Under the pieces are notes generated by a model, which saw only the letters and a list, made by a program, of their open reading frames with translations, searched no databases and was not told the origin of the DNA. A DNA stretch of 44,908 nucleotides from Candidatus Kuenenia stuttgartensis. Its GTDB lineage: Bacteria > Planctomycetota > Planctomycetia > Pirellulales > UBA1268. Position numbers and translations under genes: made by a program. The stretch spans positions 1 through 44,908 of the forward strand of contig CAMBSN010000015.1 of NCBI GenBank assembly GCA_945870505.1, in the 5' to 3' direction. Positions within the stretch are counted from its first letter, which is position 1. Each line of letters starts with the position of its first letter. Shown here piece by piece: positions 1-7,928 of the stretch.

Positions 1-304
1 GGGCGGCGGCGGCATGGGCGGCGGCGGCATGGGCGGTGGTATGGGTGGCGGTGGTATGGGTGGCGGAGGCATGGGCATGTGCTGGGTTGCTCGCGAGGTC
101 TACGGCGAGTCGAACCCCAAATGGCTGCAGTTTCGCTCCTGGCTCCGCACCGACGCGCCGCAGTGGCTCCACGATCTCTACGCCGCCCACGGTGAGTCCT
201 TCGCGTTCTGGATCCACAACAAGCCGGCCACCAAGGCCGTGCTCCGCGTCCTCATGGACCGCGCGATCGCCGAGGCGGAGGTGCCATGCCCCGCTTCGGA
301 GTGA
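1..304 (+). CDS. Gly/Met-rich protein with C-terminal CFI-box-like domain (5' partial)
   Basis: The reading frame is open at the left edge, so the N-terminus lies outside the window. The visible start is a low-complexity run of GGGGM/GGGM units, followed by a compact domain that begins MCWVAREVYG and continues with FRSWLRTDAP and a Trp/Phe-rich helix ending in KAVLRVLMD. This order (Cys-hydrophobic-hydrophobic-A-x-x-x-YG, then an FR-x-LR segment, then a C-terminal helix) resembles the CFI-box C-terminal domain found behind low-complexity linkers in many bacterial proteins, here with CWVAREVYG in place of the usual CFIATAAYG. Function is unknown. The last 19 bases overlap the start of ispD, so the two are probably co-transcribed. 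The family assignment is by pattern only. Confidence 0.6.
   Translation, partial: GGGGMGGGGMGGGMGGGGMGGGGMGMCWVAREVYGESNPKWLQFRSWLRTDAPQWLHDLYAAHGESFAFWIHNKPATKAVLRVLMDRAIAEAEVPCPASE
2..79 (+). repeat. Tandem GGGGM-coding repeat
   Basis: About five imperfect 12-15 base units of the type (GGN)3-4 ATG encode Gly3-4-Met repeats. Third-position variation (ggc, ggt, gga) shows that the protein repeat is kept while the DNA drifts. The array is cut by the left edge, so its full length is unknown. Confidence 0.75.
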
Positions 305-1026
305 TTCTGGCGGCCGCCGGGCAGAGCAGCCGCTTTGAGGACGCCAACTACAAGAAGCCCTTCGCGCCGCTGGCTGGCCGGCCGGTCTGGTTGCACTCGG
401 CCGAGAAGTTCACCGACCGCGACGACGTCAAGCAGGTCGTCGTCGTGGTCTCGCCCGACGATCGGCAGGCCTTCGTTGAAAAGTTCGGCGCGAACCTCGC
501 CTTCATGGGCATCACGCTCGCCGAAGGAGGCGCCACGAGGGCGGAATCGGTCCGCAACGGTCTGGAGAAACTCGCCGACGATATCGACGTGGTCGCGATC
601 CACGACGCCGCCCGACCCTGCATCGCCCCGGCCTGGATCGACAAGGTATTCGCGGCCGGCAGCCGCACCGGCGCGGCGATCCTCGCGATCCCGGTAGTGG
701 GCACGCTCAAGCGTGTCGGGCCTGGCAACGTGATCACCGAGACCGTCGACCGGACTGGCCTCTGGGAAGCGCAGACCCCTCAGGTGTTCTCCCGCGAACT
801 GCTCGTGAAGGCCTTCGCCGCCCACCGCGATGGCGAGGCGACCGACGAGGCCTCGCTCATCGAGCGGATCGGGCACCCGGTCACCGTCGTGCCCGGCTCG
901 CCGATCAACCTCAAGATCACCTGCCGCGAAGACCTGAAACTAGCCGAGCAGGCGCTCAAGGCCCTCCCCAAGCCGAAGCTTGGCGGCCCCTCACACCCCT
1001 TCGCTGACGGCGACCTCTGGCGGTAG
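286..1026 (+). CDS. ispD: 2-C-methyl-D-erythritol 4-phosphate cytidylyltransferase
   Basis: IspD transfers CMP from CTP to 2-C-methyl-D-erythritol 4-phosphate, the third step of the cytosolic MEP isoprenoid pathway. The 246 residues match the usual family length. Visible motifs are the N-terminal nucleotide loop VILAAAGQSSRF with the following KPFAPLAGRPV, TRAESVRNGL, HDAARPCI in the active site, EAQTPQVF, and INLKITCREDL near the C-terminus with the substrate-binding lysine. The ATG lies inside the end of the preceding gene, and tyrS begins three bases after the stop codon, so the three genes look co-transcribed. Bifunctional IspDF is excluded because no IspF domain follows. Confidence 0.93.
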   Translation: MPRFGVILAAAGQSSRFEDANYKKPFAPLAGRPVWLHSAEKFTDRDDVKQVVVVVSPDDRQAFVEKFGANLAFMGITLAEGGATRAESVRNGLEKLADDIDVVAIHDAARPCIAPAWIDKVFAAGSRTGAAILAIPVVGTLKRVGPGNVITETVDRTGLWEAQTPQVFSRELLVKAFAAHRDGEATDEASLIERIGHPVTVVPGSPINLKITCREDLKLAEQALKALPKPKLGGPSHPFADGDLWR

Positions 1027-1029
1027 CGT

Positions 1030-2307
1030 ATGTCTTACGACCTTGTCACCGAGTTCGAGGCCCGCGGCCTCGTTCACCAGTCAACCGATGCCGCCGCCCT
1101 GCGGGAGTGGCTCGCCACACCCAGTCGCCGCGTCTATGCCGGGTTCGACCCCACGGCCGATAGCCTCCATGTGGGCCACCTCGTGGCCCTCGTGCTCCTG
1201 CGCCGCGTTGCCCGTGCCGGCCACGAACCGGTCGCCCTTGTCGGTGGTGCCACGGGAATGATCGGCGACCCGAGCGGCCGCAGCGACGAACGGAATCTTC
1301 TCTCGCCGGCGGAACTCGAGGCCAACATCGCTGGCGTGGGTCGGCAGATTCGGGCCGTGCTCGCCTCGGCCGGCGACCGCGTGCACGTCGTCAACAACGC
1401 CGACTGGATGCGGGGCGTGGGCTACCTCGAGTTCCTCCGCGACGTCGGCAAACACTTCCCGCTCTCGCAGATGCTTGCCAAGGACTCCGTGAAGAGCCGC
1501 CTCGAGCGAGACGGCGGCATCTCCTACACCGAGTTCAGCTACATGCTGCTCCAGGCGTGGGACTTCGTGCACCTCTCCGACGCGCTCGACTGCCGGGTCC
1601 AGATCGGTGGCAGCGACCAGTGGGGCAACATCACCGCCGGGATCGAACTCGGCCGCCGACTCCGATCCCGCGACCTCCACGGGATCACCTGCCCGCTGCT
1701 GACGAAATCGGACGGCACGAAGATGGGGAAGACGGCGTCGGGCGCCATCTGGCTCGACCCGAAGCGGACCAGCCCGTACCGCTTCTACCAATACTGGATC
1801 AACCTCGACGATGCCGACGCGGGCCGCTGCCTCCTGCGGCTGACGGAAGTCCCGCTTGGAGAGATCACCGACCTCGATACCCGACGAGCCGCCAATCCGG
1901 CTGCCCGCGACACCCAAAAGCGGCTTGCCGAGGAACTCACGCGGCTCGTGCACGGTGAGGCGGGCTTGGCATCGGCCAGGCAGGCCACGGAGATCTTCTT
2001 CGGTGCGGAGATCGCCAGCCTCGATGACGCGGCCCTCTCCGAGATCTTCGCCGACGTGCCCAGCCACGAATTTCCGCGTGCCTCACTCGACGGCGAGGGC
2101 CTACCGCTCGTCGAGGCCCTGAAGGCTACGGGTCTTGCCCAGACTGCAAGCGCCGCCCGCCGCACGATCGAGCAGGGAGGCGGCTACGTGAACAACCGCC
2201 GAGTCACCGACCCGGCCCACCGACTCACCGTCGGTGACCTCGTTGGGTCATCGACGCTCGTACTCCGCTCGGGAAAAAAGTCGTACGCTATTGCCCGATT
2301 TGTCTGA
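1030..2307 (+). CDS. tyrS: Tyrosyl-tRNA synthetase
   Basis: A class I aminoacyl-tRNA synthetase that charges tRNA-Tyr; 425 residues, the normal bacterial TyrS length. The HIGH signature is HVGH (residues 47-50) within YAGFDPTADSLHVGHL, and the KMSKS loop is KMGKT (231-235). The Tyr/tRNA pocket segments QIGGSDQWGNI and SYTEFSYMLLQAWDF are clear. The C-terminal 70 residues form an S4 RNA-binding domain (SAARRTIEQGGGYVNNRRV). It starts three bases after ispD ends. Confidence 0.97.
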   Translation: MSYDLVTEFEARGLVHQSTDAAALREWLATPSRRVYAGFDPTADSLHVGHLVALVLLRRVARAGHEPVALVGGATGMIGDPSGRSDERNLLSPAELEANIAGVGRQIRAVLASAGDRVHVVNNADWMRGVGYLEFLRDVGKHFPLSQMLAKDSVKSRLERDGGISYTEFSYMLLQAWDFVHLSDALDCRVQIGGSDQWGNITAGIELGRRLRSRDLHGITCPLLTKSDGTKMGKTASGAIWLDPKRTSPYRFYQYWINLDDADAGRCLLRLTEVPLGEITDLDTRRAANPAARDTQKRLAEELTRLVHGEAGLASARQATEIFFGAEIASLDDAALSEIFADVPSHEFPRASLDGEGLPLVEALKATGLAQTASAARRTIEQGGGYVNNRRVTDPAHRLTVGDLVGSSTLVLRSGKKSYAIARFV

Positions 2308-2330
2308 TCCCTCCACAGGAGCTCTCGCAT

Positions 2331-2654
2331 ATGGTTCGCCGTATCGCGATGGTCATGGCCGCTCTGTGCCTGATCAGCCCCGCTGGCCTCGGCCATGCTG
2401 AGTCGCCGGCAATGGAGCGCGGTGGCATCGCCGCACTCGAGGATCGCCTCAAGACCGGCCTCCGGGTCCAGGCCCCGCGGGATGTGAAGTTCATCGAGAC
2501 CGTGGCCAGCAAGGTCCGGGACGGACGCCTTCCCGAGAAACTCGTTGACTCCACCTACCTGTGGGCCGTGCGCCGCGGGAAGAAGTACCCCTTCCCCGCG
2601 TTTGAGCATGTGATTCGTCTCCAGGCTGAGAAACTCGGCGTGCCACTGGAGTAA
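2331..2654 (+). CDS. Small secreted hypothetical protein
   Basis: A 107-residue protein with a clear Sec signal peptide: MVRR, a hydrophobic stretch rich in Ala, Leu and Met, and a likely cleavage after GHAES or nearby. The mature part is about 85 residues, basic, with no Cys, and ends in a helical stretch around KYPFPAFEHVIRLQAEKLG. An AGGAG ribosome-binding site at 2318-2322 stands 8 bases before the ATG, which fixes the start and supports real translation. It follows tyrS by 23 bases and faces the membrane-protein gene on the other strand. I do not recognise the family. Confidence 0.75.
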   Translation: MVRRIAMVMAALCLISPAGLGHAESPAMERGGIAALEDRLKTGLRVQAPRDVKFIETVASKVRDGRLPEKLVDSTYLWAVRRGKKYPFPAFEHVIRLQAEKLGVPLE

Positions 2655-2670
2655 GCGCCGCTCCTCGGAC

Positions 2671-2721
2671 CGCAGGCTTCCAACCTGGGGATGCTTGTCG
2701 CAGGTTGAAAACCTGCGCTAC
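2671..2721. repeat. Inverted pair of family A hairpin repeats
   Basis: The right member (2699-2721) has arms CGCAGGTT and AACCTGCG around a GAA triloop, followed by CTAC. Compared with the copy at 8618-8640 (CACAGGTT/AACCTGTG), A to G in one arm is matched by T to C in the other, so pairing is kept. The left member (2671-2689) is a degraded copy in the opposite orientation (CGCAGGCT, TCC loop, AACCTGGG). The CTA at 2718-2720 is also the stop codon, read as TAG, of the minus-strand gene that ends here. Confidence 0.8.
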
Positions 2722-4349
2722 TTTGCCGGACGTTCTCCGGCCAACCGGTAGACCGCGTACGTGCTATTGGCGTGGAGCCGCTCGCCGGGAAACGACTCGA
2801 CGAGCGGGGCGTCGAGCGGCACGATGGCGTGGTCTGCGCCGTATCGCATCGCCACGTCGCGGAGCCGATCAGGGCCGAGTGAGATAGTGGATCGCTCCAT
2901 CTCCGTGAGCGAGCCGGATCGCGAGAAACAATCGATGATCCGCTTCCGCCACTCGACGAGCGATGCAGCGTCCTGCGGGCTGTTTTTCCACGACACCACC
3001 TCACGGCGGCCCGTCCGCCAGGTGAAGCTCGCCGATCCGCGGGGCGTGAGGAAGCAGGCTTCCGGGGGCGTGTGATCGGCCACCCAATCGCAGATGTCGG
3101 CCCAGGCTGCCGCCGCGAGTTTCGCGTCAGCCCTCGGCACGACCACGTCGCGGCCGGTCAGCGGCCAGTGAAGGGTCTGCAGGCCGAGATCGATTGCCAG
3201 CAGGCTGATCGCCACCGCCCGCAGCCATTGTGGCCTGCATGAGGCCACACGCGAGCAGGCCCCGCCGTCTTCCAACACCGCAGCGAGGGTCGTCGCCAGG
3301 GCAAACGGCACGGCCACATCGGCAAGCCGAAACCAGTAGTAGCGGAGGAGCGAATAGGTTGCACCCGGAGCCCATGGCTCGAGCAGTGACATGCCGATTC
3401 CGGCCGCGGAGATCCCCAGGGACGCCAGGGTGAATGTCGCGATCCGCCAACGCGGCACCGACGGCGGCAGGAGCCGCGTGAGCAGCCACCACGCCACGAC
3501 CGCGAGCAGGTGCCTTGCGATCATCCCATCCGCGAACGTCCGCGGCAGCAGGTGATGCGAAAGCCTGTCGACGACATACACCTTCGCGGCCGCGGCCCGC
3601 GTGACCGCATCAACACCCGCGGTGAGTCCAAGGGCCGGCACCACGCCGGTCGCCGCCGCAGCAACGCCCCCCGCCACGAGCGCGGCATGCCACCAGAAAG
3701 CCCATCCGCGTGAGCGGTGGCCGCCTGCTTCGAACCGTGCCGTCCACATGCCGCTCACGATCCACGTCACAGCCGTTGCGACCAGGGCCCAGCCGCCGAC
3801 GATGGGGTGAAACGCCGTGCCGATGCCCGCGAGGCACAACGCTGCGGGGAACCTCCCCGCGGCAACCTCGCCGAGGCCGCCAAGCACAAACGCCCAGGCA
3901 AACACCTTGGCCTCGCATCCACCGATCACCCACTCACCCGCCGCCGTCGTGTTGCGGAGGGCAAACGAGAACGCACACGCCGCCACGACACGAGCCCAGC
4001 CACACGAGAGGAGGGCCGCAGCCGCATGCCGGAAACCAGCCGCCAGCAACGCCCATCCGGCGATGCGGCCGATCCATGCGGTCTGCTCGAGCGACATGGC
4101 CGCAGCGATTGGTCCAGCGACCACATAGAAGATGCCATGGGCGTCGGGCGTCTCGAGGAAAAAGTCGCCGCGGCCCCACTGCGGATCGGCGGCGTGCCGC
4201 GCTTTCGTCAGGTAGACGGCCTCGTTGATGTCGGGCACGGGCCACGCGCCCGCCGCCGCGAAGACCGCCGCGATGAGAAGGCATTCGGCGGCCGCGCGGG
4301 CCCAGCCCGCCGTACCATCGCCGCCGCTTTCACCCGTCGCACCGTGCAT
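2718..4349 (-). CDS. Multi-spanning integral membrane protein of unknown function
   Basis: A 543-residue protein. The first two thirds contain roughly nine or ten hydrophobic segments rich in Ala, Gly, Val and Trp. After the first segment comes a loop with VPDINEAVYLTKARHAADPQWGR-like sequence and the motif DFFLETPDAHG. The last 150 residues are soluble and include CDWVADHTPPEACFLTPRGS and FTWRTGRREVVSWKNSPQD. The overall plan (an acidic motif in the first large loop, many helices, a soluble tail with a nucleotide-sugar-like Rossmann feel) recalls GT-C type glycosyltransferase-like proteins of planctomycetes, and DUF6798 may be the relevant family, but I cannot confirm either. The stop codon lies within a family A repeat. 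It is divergent from prpB with only 46 bases between the starts. Confidence 0.75.
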   Translation of the reverse strand: MHGATGESGGDGTAGWARAAAECLLIAAVFAAAGAWPVPDINEAVYLTKARHAADPQWGRGDFFLETPDAHGIFYVVAGPIAAAMSLEQTAWIGRIAGWALLAAGFRHAAAALLSCGWARVVAACAFSFALRNTTAAGEWVIGGCEAKVFAWAFVLGGLGEVAAGRFPAALCLAGIGTAFHPIVGGWALVATAVTWIVSGMWTARFEAGGHRSRGWAFWWHAALVAGGVAAAATGVVPALGLTAGVDAVTRAAAAKVYVVDRLSHHLLPRTFADGMIARHLLAVVAWWLLTRLLPPSVPRWRIATFTLASLGISAAGIGMSLLEPWAPGATYSLLRYYWFRLADVAVPFALATTLAAVLEDGGACSRVASCRPQWLRAVAISLLAIDLGLQTLHWPLTGRDVVVPRADAKLAAAAWADICDWVADHTPPEACFLTPRGSASFTWRTGRREVVSWKNSPQDAASLVEWRKRIIDCFSRSGSLTEMERSTISLGPDRLRDVAMRYGADHAIVPLDAPLVESFPGERLHANSTYAVYRLAGERPAK

Positions 4350-4356
4350 CTATAAA
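4328..4356 (+). promoter_or_regulatory. Possible sigma-70 type promoter for prpBC
   Basis: TATAAA at 4351-4356 is a good -10 element. The -35 position, 17 bases upstream, holds only TTTCAC, a poor match. Predicted initiation near 4363 would give a leader of about 30 bases before prpB. The site also overlaps the start of the divergent membrane-protein gene. Confidence 0.35.
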
Positions 4357-4395
4357 CGCCTCGCCGACTGACTCGTTCGCCTCTCAAGGATACCG

Positions 4396-5343
4396 ATGGC
4401 CGCCCCAGTACCTGCAGTTCTCAGCCCAGCTCCTGACGGCCCCGCGACCGCTCCCGGGGGAGCAGCCCTCCGCCGGGCCGCCACCACCGAGACGCTCGGC
4501 ATCGTCGGCGCCCCTTCCGCCCTCGCCGCCAAACTCGTGGAGTCGGCCGGATTCGATGCGATCTACCTCTCCGGAGCTGCGTTTTCCGCCGGGTCCCTTG
4601 GCGTCCCCGACATCGGCCTGTTCACCCGCGACCAACTCGTGGAACAGACCCGCATCCTCGCCCGTGCGGTCTCGATCCCGCTGGTCGTCGATGCCGACAC
4701 CGGCTTCGGGGGGCCACGGGAGGTTGAGGAGACCATTCGTTTGCTGGAGGCGGCCGGCGCCGCCGCGATCCAGCTCGAGGACCAACGCGGAGCCGACAAG
4801 CGGTGCGGCCATCTCGCCGGAAAGCAGGTGATCGAGGTGGCCGAGATGACGGAGAAGCTCGCCGCCGCCGCTGCCGGCCGCCGCGATCCCGGCACGGTGA
4901 TCATCGGCCGCTGCGACTCGCGGAGCGTGCACGGCCTCGACGACTGCCTCGCGCGGCTCCACGCCTACCGAGCCGCCGGCGCCGACTGGCTCTTCCCGGA
5001 GGCTCTCCAGTCACGAGACGAGTTCGGCCGGGTGGGCCGCGACTTTGCTGGCTCGATTCCGCTGCTCGCCAACATGACCGAGTTCGGCACGAGCCCCCTG
5101 CTTTCGATCCCCGACCTTGCCGGTCTCGGCTTCACCGCCGTGCTCTACCCCGTGACACTCATGCGGCTGTCGATGAAGGCCATGGAGGCCGGCCTCGCGA
5201 TGATCGCCGAGGAGGGCACGCAGGAGAGCCTGCTCGACCTGATGCAGTCGCGGGAGGAACTCTACGATCTCCTCGACTACGACCCCAAGCACCCGGAGCG
5301 GCATCGCTTCGCCCGGTCTCTGACTCCACAGGAGCCCACGTAA
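4396..5343 (+). CDS. prpB: Methylisocitrate lyase / PEP mutase family enzyme
   Basis: PrpB cleaves 2-methylisocitrate to pyruvate and succinate, the last step of the methylcitrate cycle for propionate. The 315-residue protein is an isocitrate-lyase-superfamily barrel. The catalytic-loop signature is KRCGH (residues 135-139) with Cys137, preceded by the Mg-binding VDADTGFGG and AAIQLEDQ segments and followed by IIGRCDS. The C-terminal YDLLDYDPKHPERHRFARS is typical of PrpB. The first 30 residues are an Ala/Pro-rich extension. AAGGA lies 7 bases before the ATG. The stop overlaps the prpC start (TAATG). Another member of the superfamily, such as oxaloacetate decarboxylase, is less likely because of the prpC partner. 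Confidence 0.9.
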   Translation: MAAPVPAVLSPAPDGPATAPGGAALRRAATTETLGIVGAPSALAAKLVESAGFDAIYLSGAAFSAGSLGVPDIGLFTRDQLVEQTRILARAVSIPLVVDADTGFGGPREVEETIRLLEAAGAAAIQLEDQRGADKRCGHLAGKQVIEVAEMTEKLAAAAAGRRDPGTVIIGRCDSRSVHGLDDCLARLHAYRAAGADWLFPEALQSRDEFGRVGRDFAGSIPLLANMTEFGTSPLLSIPDLAGLGFTAVLYPVTLMRLSMKAMEAGLAMIAEEGTQESLLDLMQSREELYDLLDYDPKHPERHRFARSLTPQEPT

Positions 5344-6509
5344 TGGCAGCCCCGCAGCCTGCGAGTCCACCCCCGGCCAGAGCCGCGACCGAGTTCGCCA
5401 AGGGACTCGCTGGCGTAATCGCTGGGCAGACTTCAATCTGCTCGCTCGACGGCACGCTCCGCTACCGTGGCTACGACATCGAACCCCTGGCGATGGCCGG
5501 CGATTTCGAGGAGGTGGCCTGGCTGCTGCTCCACGGGGATCTGCCGACCTGCGCCGAGCACGCCGCCTTCTCCGAGCGGCTCTCGCTGGCCGCCCGGTCA
5601 CTCGATCCCACGGTTCTCGACGCCCTTCATCGCCTCGCCTCGGCCAGCCCCCAGGCTTCGGTGATGGACGCGCTGCGAACAGGCATCAGCATGCTCGGCC
5701 TCGTCGAGCGGGACGACACGCCCGGCCCCCGGACGGCCCTGATCGCCCAGGCGGAGCGACTCCTCGGGCTTACACCAGCGATCCTTGCCGCCTGGATCGA
5801 TCTGACGAGCGGTCGCCCGCCGCAGCCTTGGCCCGAGGGCCCGATCGCCCGAGCTCTGCTCCAGCGGCTCACCGGCCGCGAGCCCTCGCCGGCCCAGGTG
5901 GCGATCTTCGGCACGACGCTCGTGCTCTACGCGGAGCACGAGTTCAACGCCTCCACGTTCGCGGCCCGCACCGTCGCTTCGACCGGATCCGACATGCACT
6001 CCGCCGTCACCGCAGCCATCGGCGCCCTCAAGGGGCCGCTCCACGGCGGGGCCAACGAGAAGGTGCTCGAGGTGCTCGGCGAGATCGGCTCCGCCGACCG
6101 GGCCGATGCCTGGGTGCACGAGCAGTTCGCCGCCAAGCGCGTGGTGATGGGATTCGGCCACCGCGTCTACAAGGACGGCGACGTGCGGGCGAAGCTGCTC
6201 GGCCGCATGTGCCGGACCATGGTCCGTGGCACCGATGCCGAACGGCTCGAGGAACTCGCCGATCGTGTCGAGCGGATCATGCTCGACAAGAAGGCCCTCA
6301 AGCCCAATCTCGACTGGCCGGCGGCCCGCGTCTACCACGCTCTTGGCCTGCCCGTGAAGGTGTTCACGCCGATCTTCGTGGTCGCCCGCATGAGCGGCTG
6401 GACCGCCCACGTGATCGAACAGATCGGCGACAACCGGATCATCAGGCCGCTGTCGGTCTACTCCGGAGCGGCGGCTCGCGACTACCTACCGCTGGCGACC
6501 CGCGGCTGA
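5343..6509 (+). CDS. prpC: 2-methylcitrate synthase / citrate synthase
   Basis: A citrate-synthase-family enzyme that condenses propionyl-CoA (or acetyl-CoA) with oxaloacetate. The 388-residue form begins at the ATG that overlaps the prpB stop; the frame is open further upstream, but this start is preferred because of translational coupling and because homologs begin just before the segment SICSLDGTLRYRGYDIE. Catalytic regions are visible: GPLHGGANEKVL with the first His, MGFGHRVYK with the second His, and LDWPAARVYHALG with the catalytic Asp. Coupling to prpB favours methylcitrate synthase, but dual citrate activity cannot be excluded. prpD or acnD is not in the window. The gene converges on a DUF1573 gene with a gap of six bases. 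Confidence 0.9.
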   Translation: MAAPQPASPPPARAATEFAKGLAGVIAGQTSICSLDGTLRYRGYDIEPLAMAGDFEEVAWLLLHGDLPTCAEHAAFSERLSLAARSLDPTVLDALHRLASASPQASVMDALRTGISMLGLVERDDTPGPRTALIAQAERLLGLTPAILAAWIDLTSGRPPQPWPEGPIARALLQRLTGREPSPAQVAIFGTTLVLYAEHEFNASTFAARTVASTGSDMHSAVTAAIGALKGPLHGGANEKVLEVLGEIGSADRADAWVHEQFAAKRVVMGFGHRVYKDGDVRAKLLGRMCRTMVRGTDAERLEELADRVERIMLDKKALKPNLDWPAARVYHALGLPVKVFTPIFVVARMSGWTAHVIEQIGDNRIIRPLSVYSGAAARDYLPLATRG

Positions 6510-6515
6510 CAGCCC

Positions 6516-7565
6516 CTACCGCACGCTCACCGACTGCTCAGCGGCCGCTGCAGCCGCCGCGGCCTCCACCTCGGCCTGCACGGTGACATTGGGCACGGCG
6601 CCCTCGCCAAGGTCGGTCGAGATCCTGAGCTGCTGCTCGACGCGGCCGGCCGCGTTTCCGGCCTGAAACGTCACCGGGAGGATGTGCACCTTGGCCGGCG
6701 TCGTCCGCGGCTCGCAGGTCAGGCAGCCATCCTCGCAGGCAACGCCGGTGATGCAGAAATCACGGTTCGCTCGAACGACCACGTTCTTGGTGATCGTGCC
6801 GCCGCACTTCACGGCGCCCATCGAGAGCAACTGCGGGCTCACGGTCACCGCGGCCACCACGCGGCCCTCGACGTCCATCGGGATCTGCGTGGCCCGGGGG
6901 TCGGTTGTGATCAGGATCAGTTGGCCCTTCACGTAGCCCGCCGGCGATTCGGGCTTGAGCCGCATCGTCAGGTCGTAGGAGGTCTGCGACGGCGTCCGCG
7001 TCGGCTTCGACAGGCTGACTTCGAAACTTGGGTTGGCACTGCGGACATCACTGATGTCCCAGGCGGCGCTGCCGACCCGGGTGACCCGCACCTGCCGCTC
7101 GGCCCCCGCGCCGAGATCGACGTTGCCGAGATCGACGAACGGCGGCTCGAAGGTTACGTCGCCGCGGATGTTGCCCGCGACCCGGAGCTGAATCTCCGCG
7201 TGAAACGGCTTGTCGAAGGTGACCGTCAGCGTGGCGCCATGCTGGCCGAGGAAGGTCCGGGTGTTGAACTTCGCGACGACCTCCCCCGTCTCGTGAGTCT
7301 TGAGGTCGTGCCGCGTGATCTCGGGCGAGGTGCAGCCGCAGCTCGTCCGCACGCCGACGACGTGCAGGTCTTCCTTGTAGATGTTACGGAAGACGAACCG
7401 ATACTCCGTCTTGGCTCCCTTGGCCACGGTGCCGAAGTTGTGGCTCGTCACCGTGAACATCTTTTTGGCCCACTCTTGGGCCGAAGCCGTCGAGCCGCAG
7501 CACGCGACAACCACCGCGATGCCACACGCAACCGCGCGGCCGAAACCAACTGGCGAACGAAACAT
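6516..7565 (-). CDS. DUF1573 domain protein, exported
   Basis: A 349-residue exported protein. The N-terminus (MFRSPVGFGRAVACGIAVVV, then ACCGSTASA) is a signal peptide; VVAC could also act as a lipobox, so lipid anchoring is possible. The DUF1573 signature follows: FGTVAKGAKTEYRFVFRN, then VRTSCGCTSPEI with the paired Cys, in an Ig-like beta fold. Two or three further beta-sandwich repeats follow, the last with CGGTITKNVVVRAN and a Cys-rich CEDGCLTCEP, ending in an Ala-rich tail. The family is abundant in planctomycetes and thought to act at the cell envelope; no enzymatic role is known. The frame is open upstream to 7775, but the ATG at 7565 places the signal peptide at the N-terminus. Confidence 0.85.
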   Translation of the reverse strand: MFRSPVGFGRAVACGIAVVVACCGSTASAQEWAKKMFTVTSHNFGTVAKGAKTEYRFVFRNIYKEDLHVVGVRTSCGCTSPEITRHDLKTHETGEVVAKFNTRTFLGQHGATLTVTFDKPFHAEIQLRVAGNIRGDVTFEPPFVDLGNVDLGAGAERQVRVTRVGSAAWDISDVRSANPSFEVSLSKPTRTPSQTSYDLTMRLKPESPAGYVKGQLILITTDPRATQIPMDVEGRVVAAVTVSPQLLSMGAVKCGGTITKNVVVRANRDFCITGVACEDGCLTCEPRTTPAKVHILPVTFQAGNAAGRVEQQLRISTDLGEGAVPNVTVQAEVEAAAAAAAAEQSVSVR

Positions 7566-7928
7566 GGGAAGGCCTGAAGAAGAGGGGGCGGCGACCGTGG
7601 AACACGCGGTCCGCAACGGCCAAGAGAAGAGTACGAGTGCCATGGGAGGAGCGTCAACGAGAGGATGAAAAGGGGGCCGGCCAGCCGCCACGTCCGGGCC
7701 GGAGCCCGACGGTCGTCTCCTTCCAGTATTCACCCGGAGGGGTGTCGGTTCGGGCCATGGACCCCATTTTTTCAAGGAAATGAAGGCCGCCGTTCGGCAC
7801 GACCGATACAGCCCTTGAGGTTTCGTACAATGGTTTCGTCCACGCTCGACGGTGGCGGCCGTGAGGCCGTCCGGGTGGTGGACACCTGCCGGCAGTCTTT
7901 CAGACTGCTGGGATTCACAAACCAGACG
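7566..7928. other. Spacer between DUF1573 gene and tmRNA
   Basis: About 360 bases without a credible protein gene. It must hold the start signals of the minus-strand DUF1573 gene and of the plus-strand tmRNA. A TACAAT at 7826-7831 could be a -10 element for ssrA, with a leader of about 90 bases to be processed, but no good -35 accompanies it. A hairpin at 7889-7911 is listed separately. Confidence 0.5.
7889..7911 (-). repeat. Family A-like GAA-triloop hairpin just upstream of tmRNA
   Basis: Arms CCGGCAGTCT and AGACTGCTGG pair over 10 bp (one wobble) around TTC, which reads GAA on the minus strand. Architecture matches the family A repeats but with a different stem sequence and without CTAC. 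It ends 17 bases before the mature tmRNA 5' end. Confidence 0.6.

Noticed and set aside
4803-6509. Longer prpC with 180 extra N-terminal residues
   Set aside because: The extension is the +1 shadow of prpB and Arg/Pro-rich; the ATG that overlaps the prpB stop fits the family.
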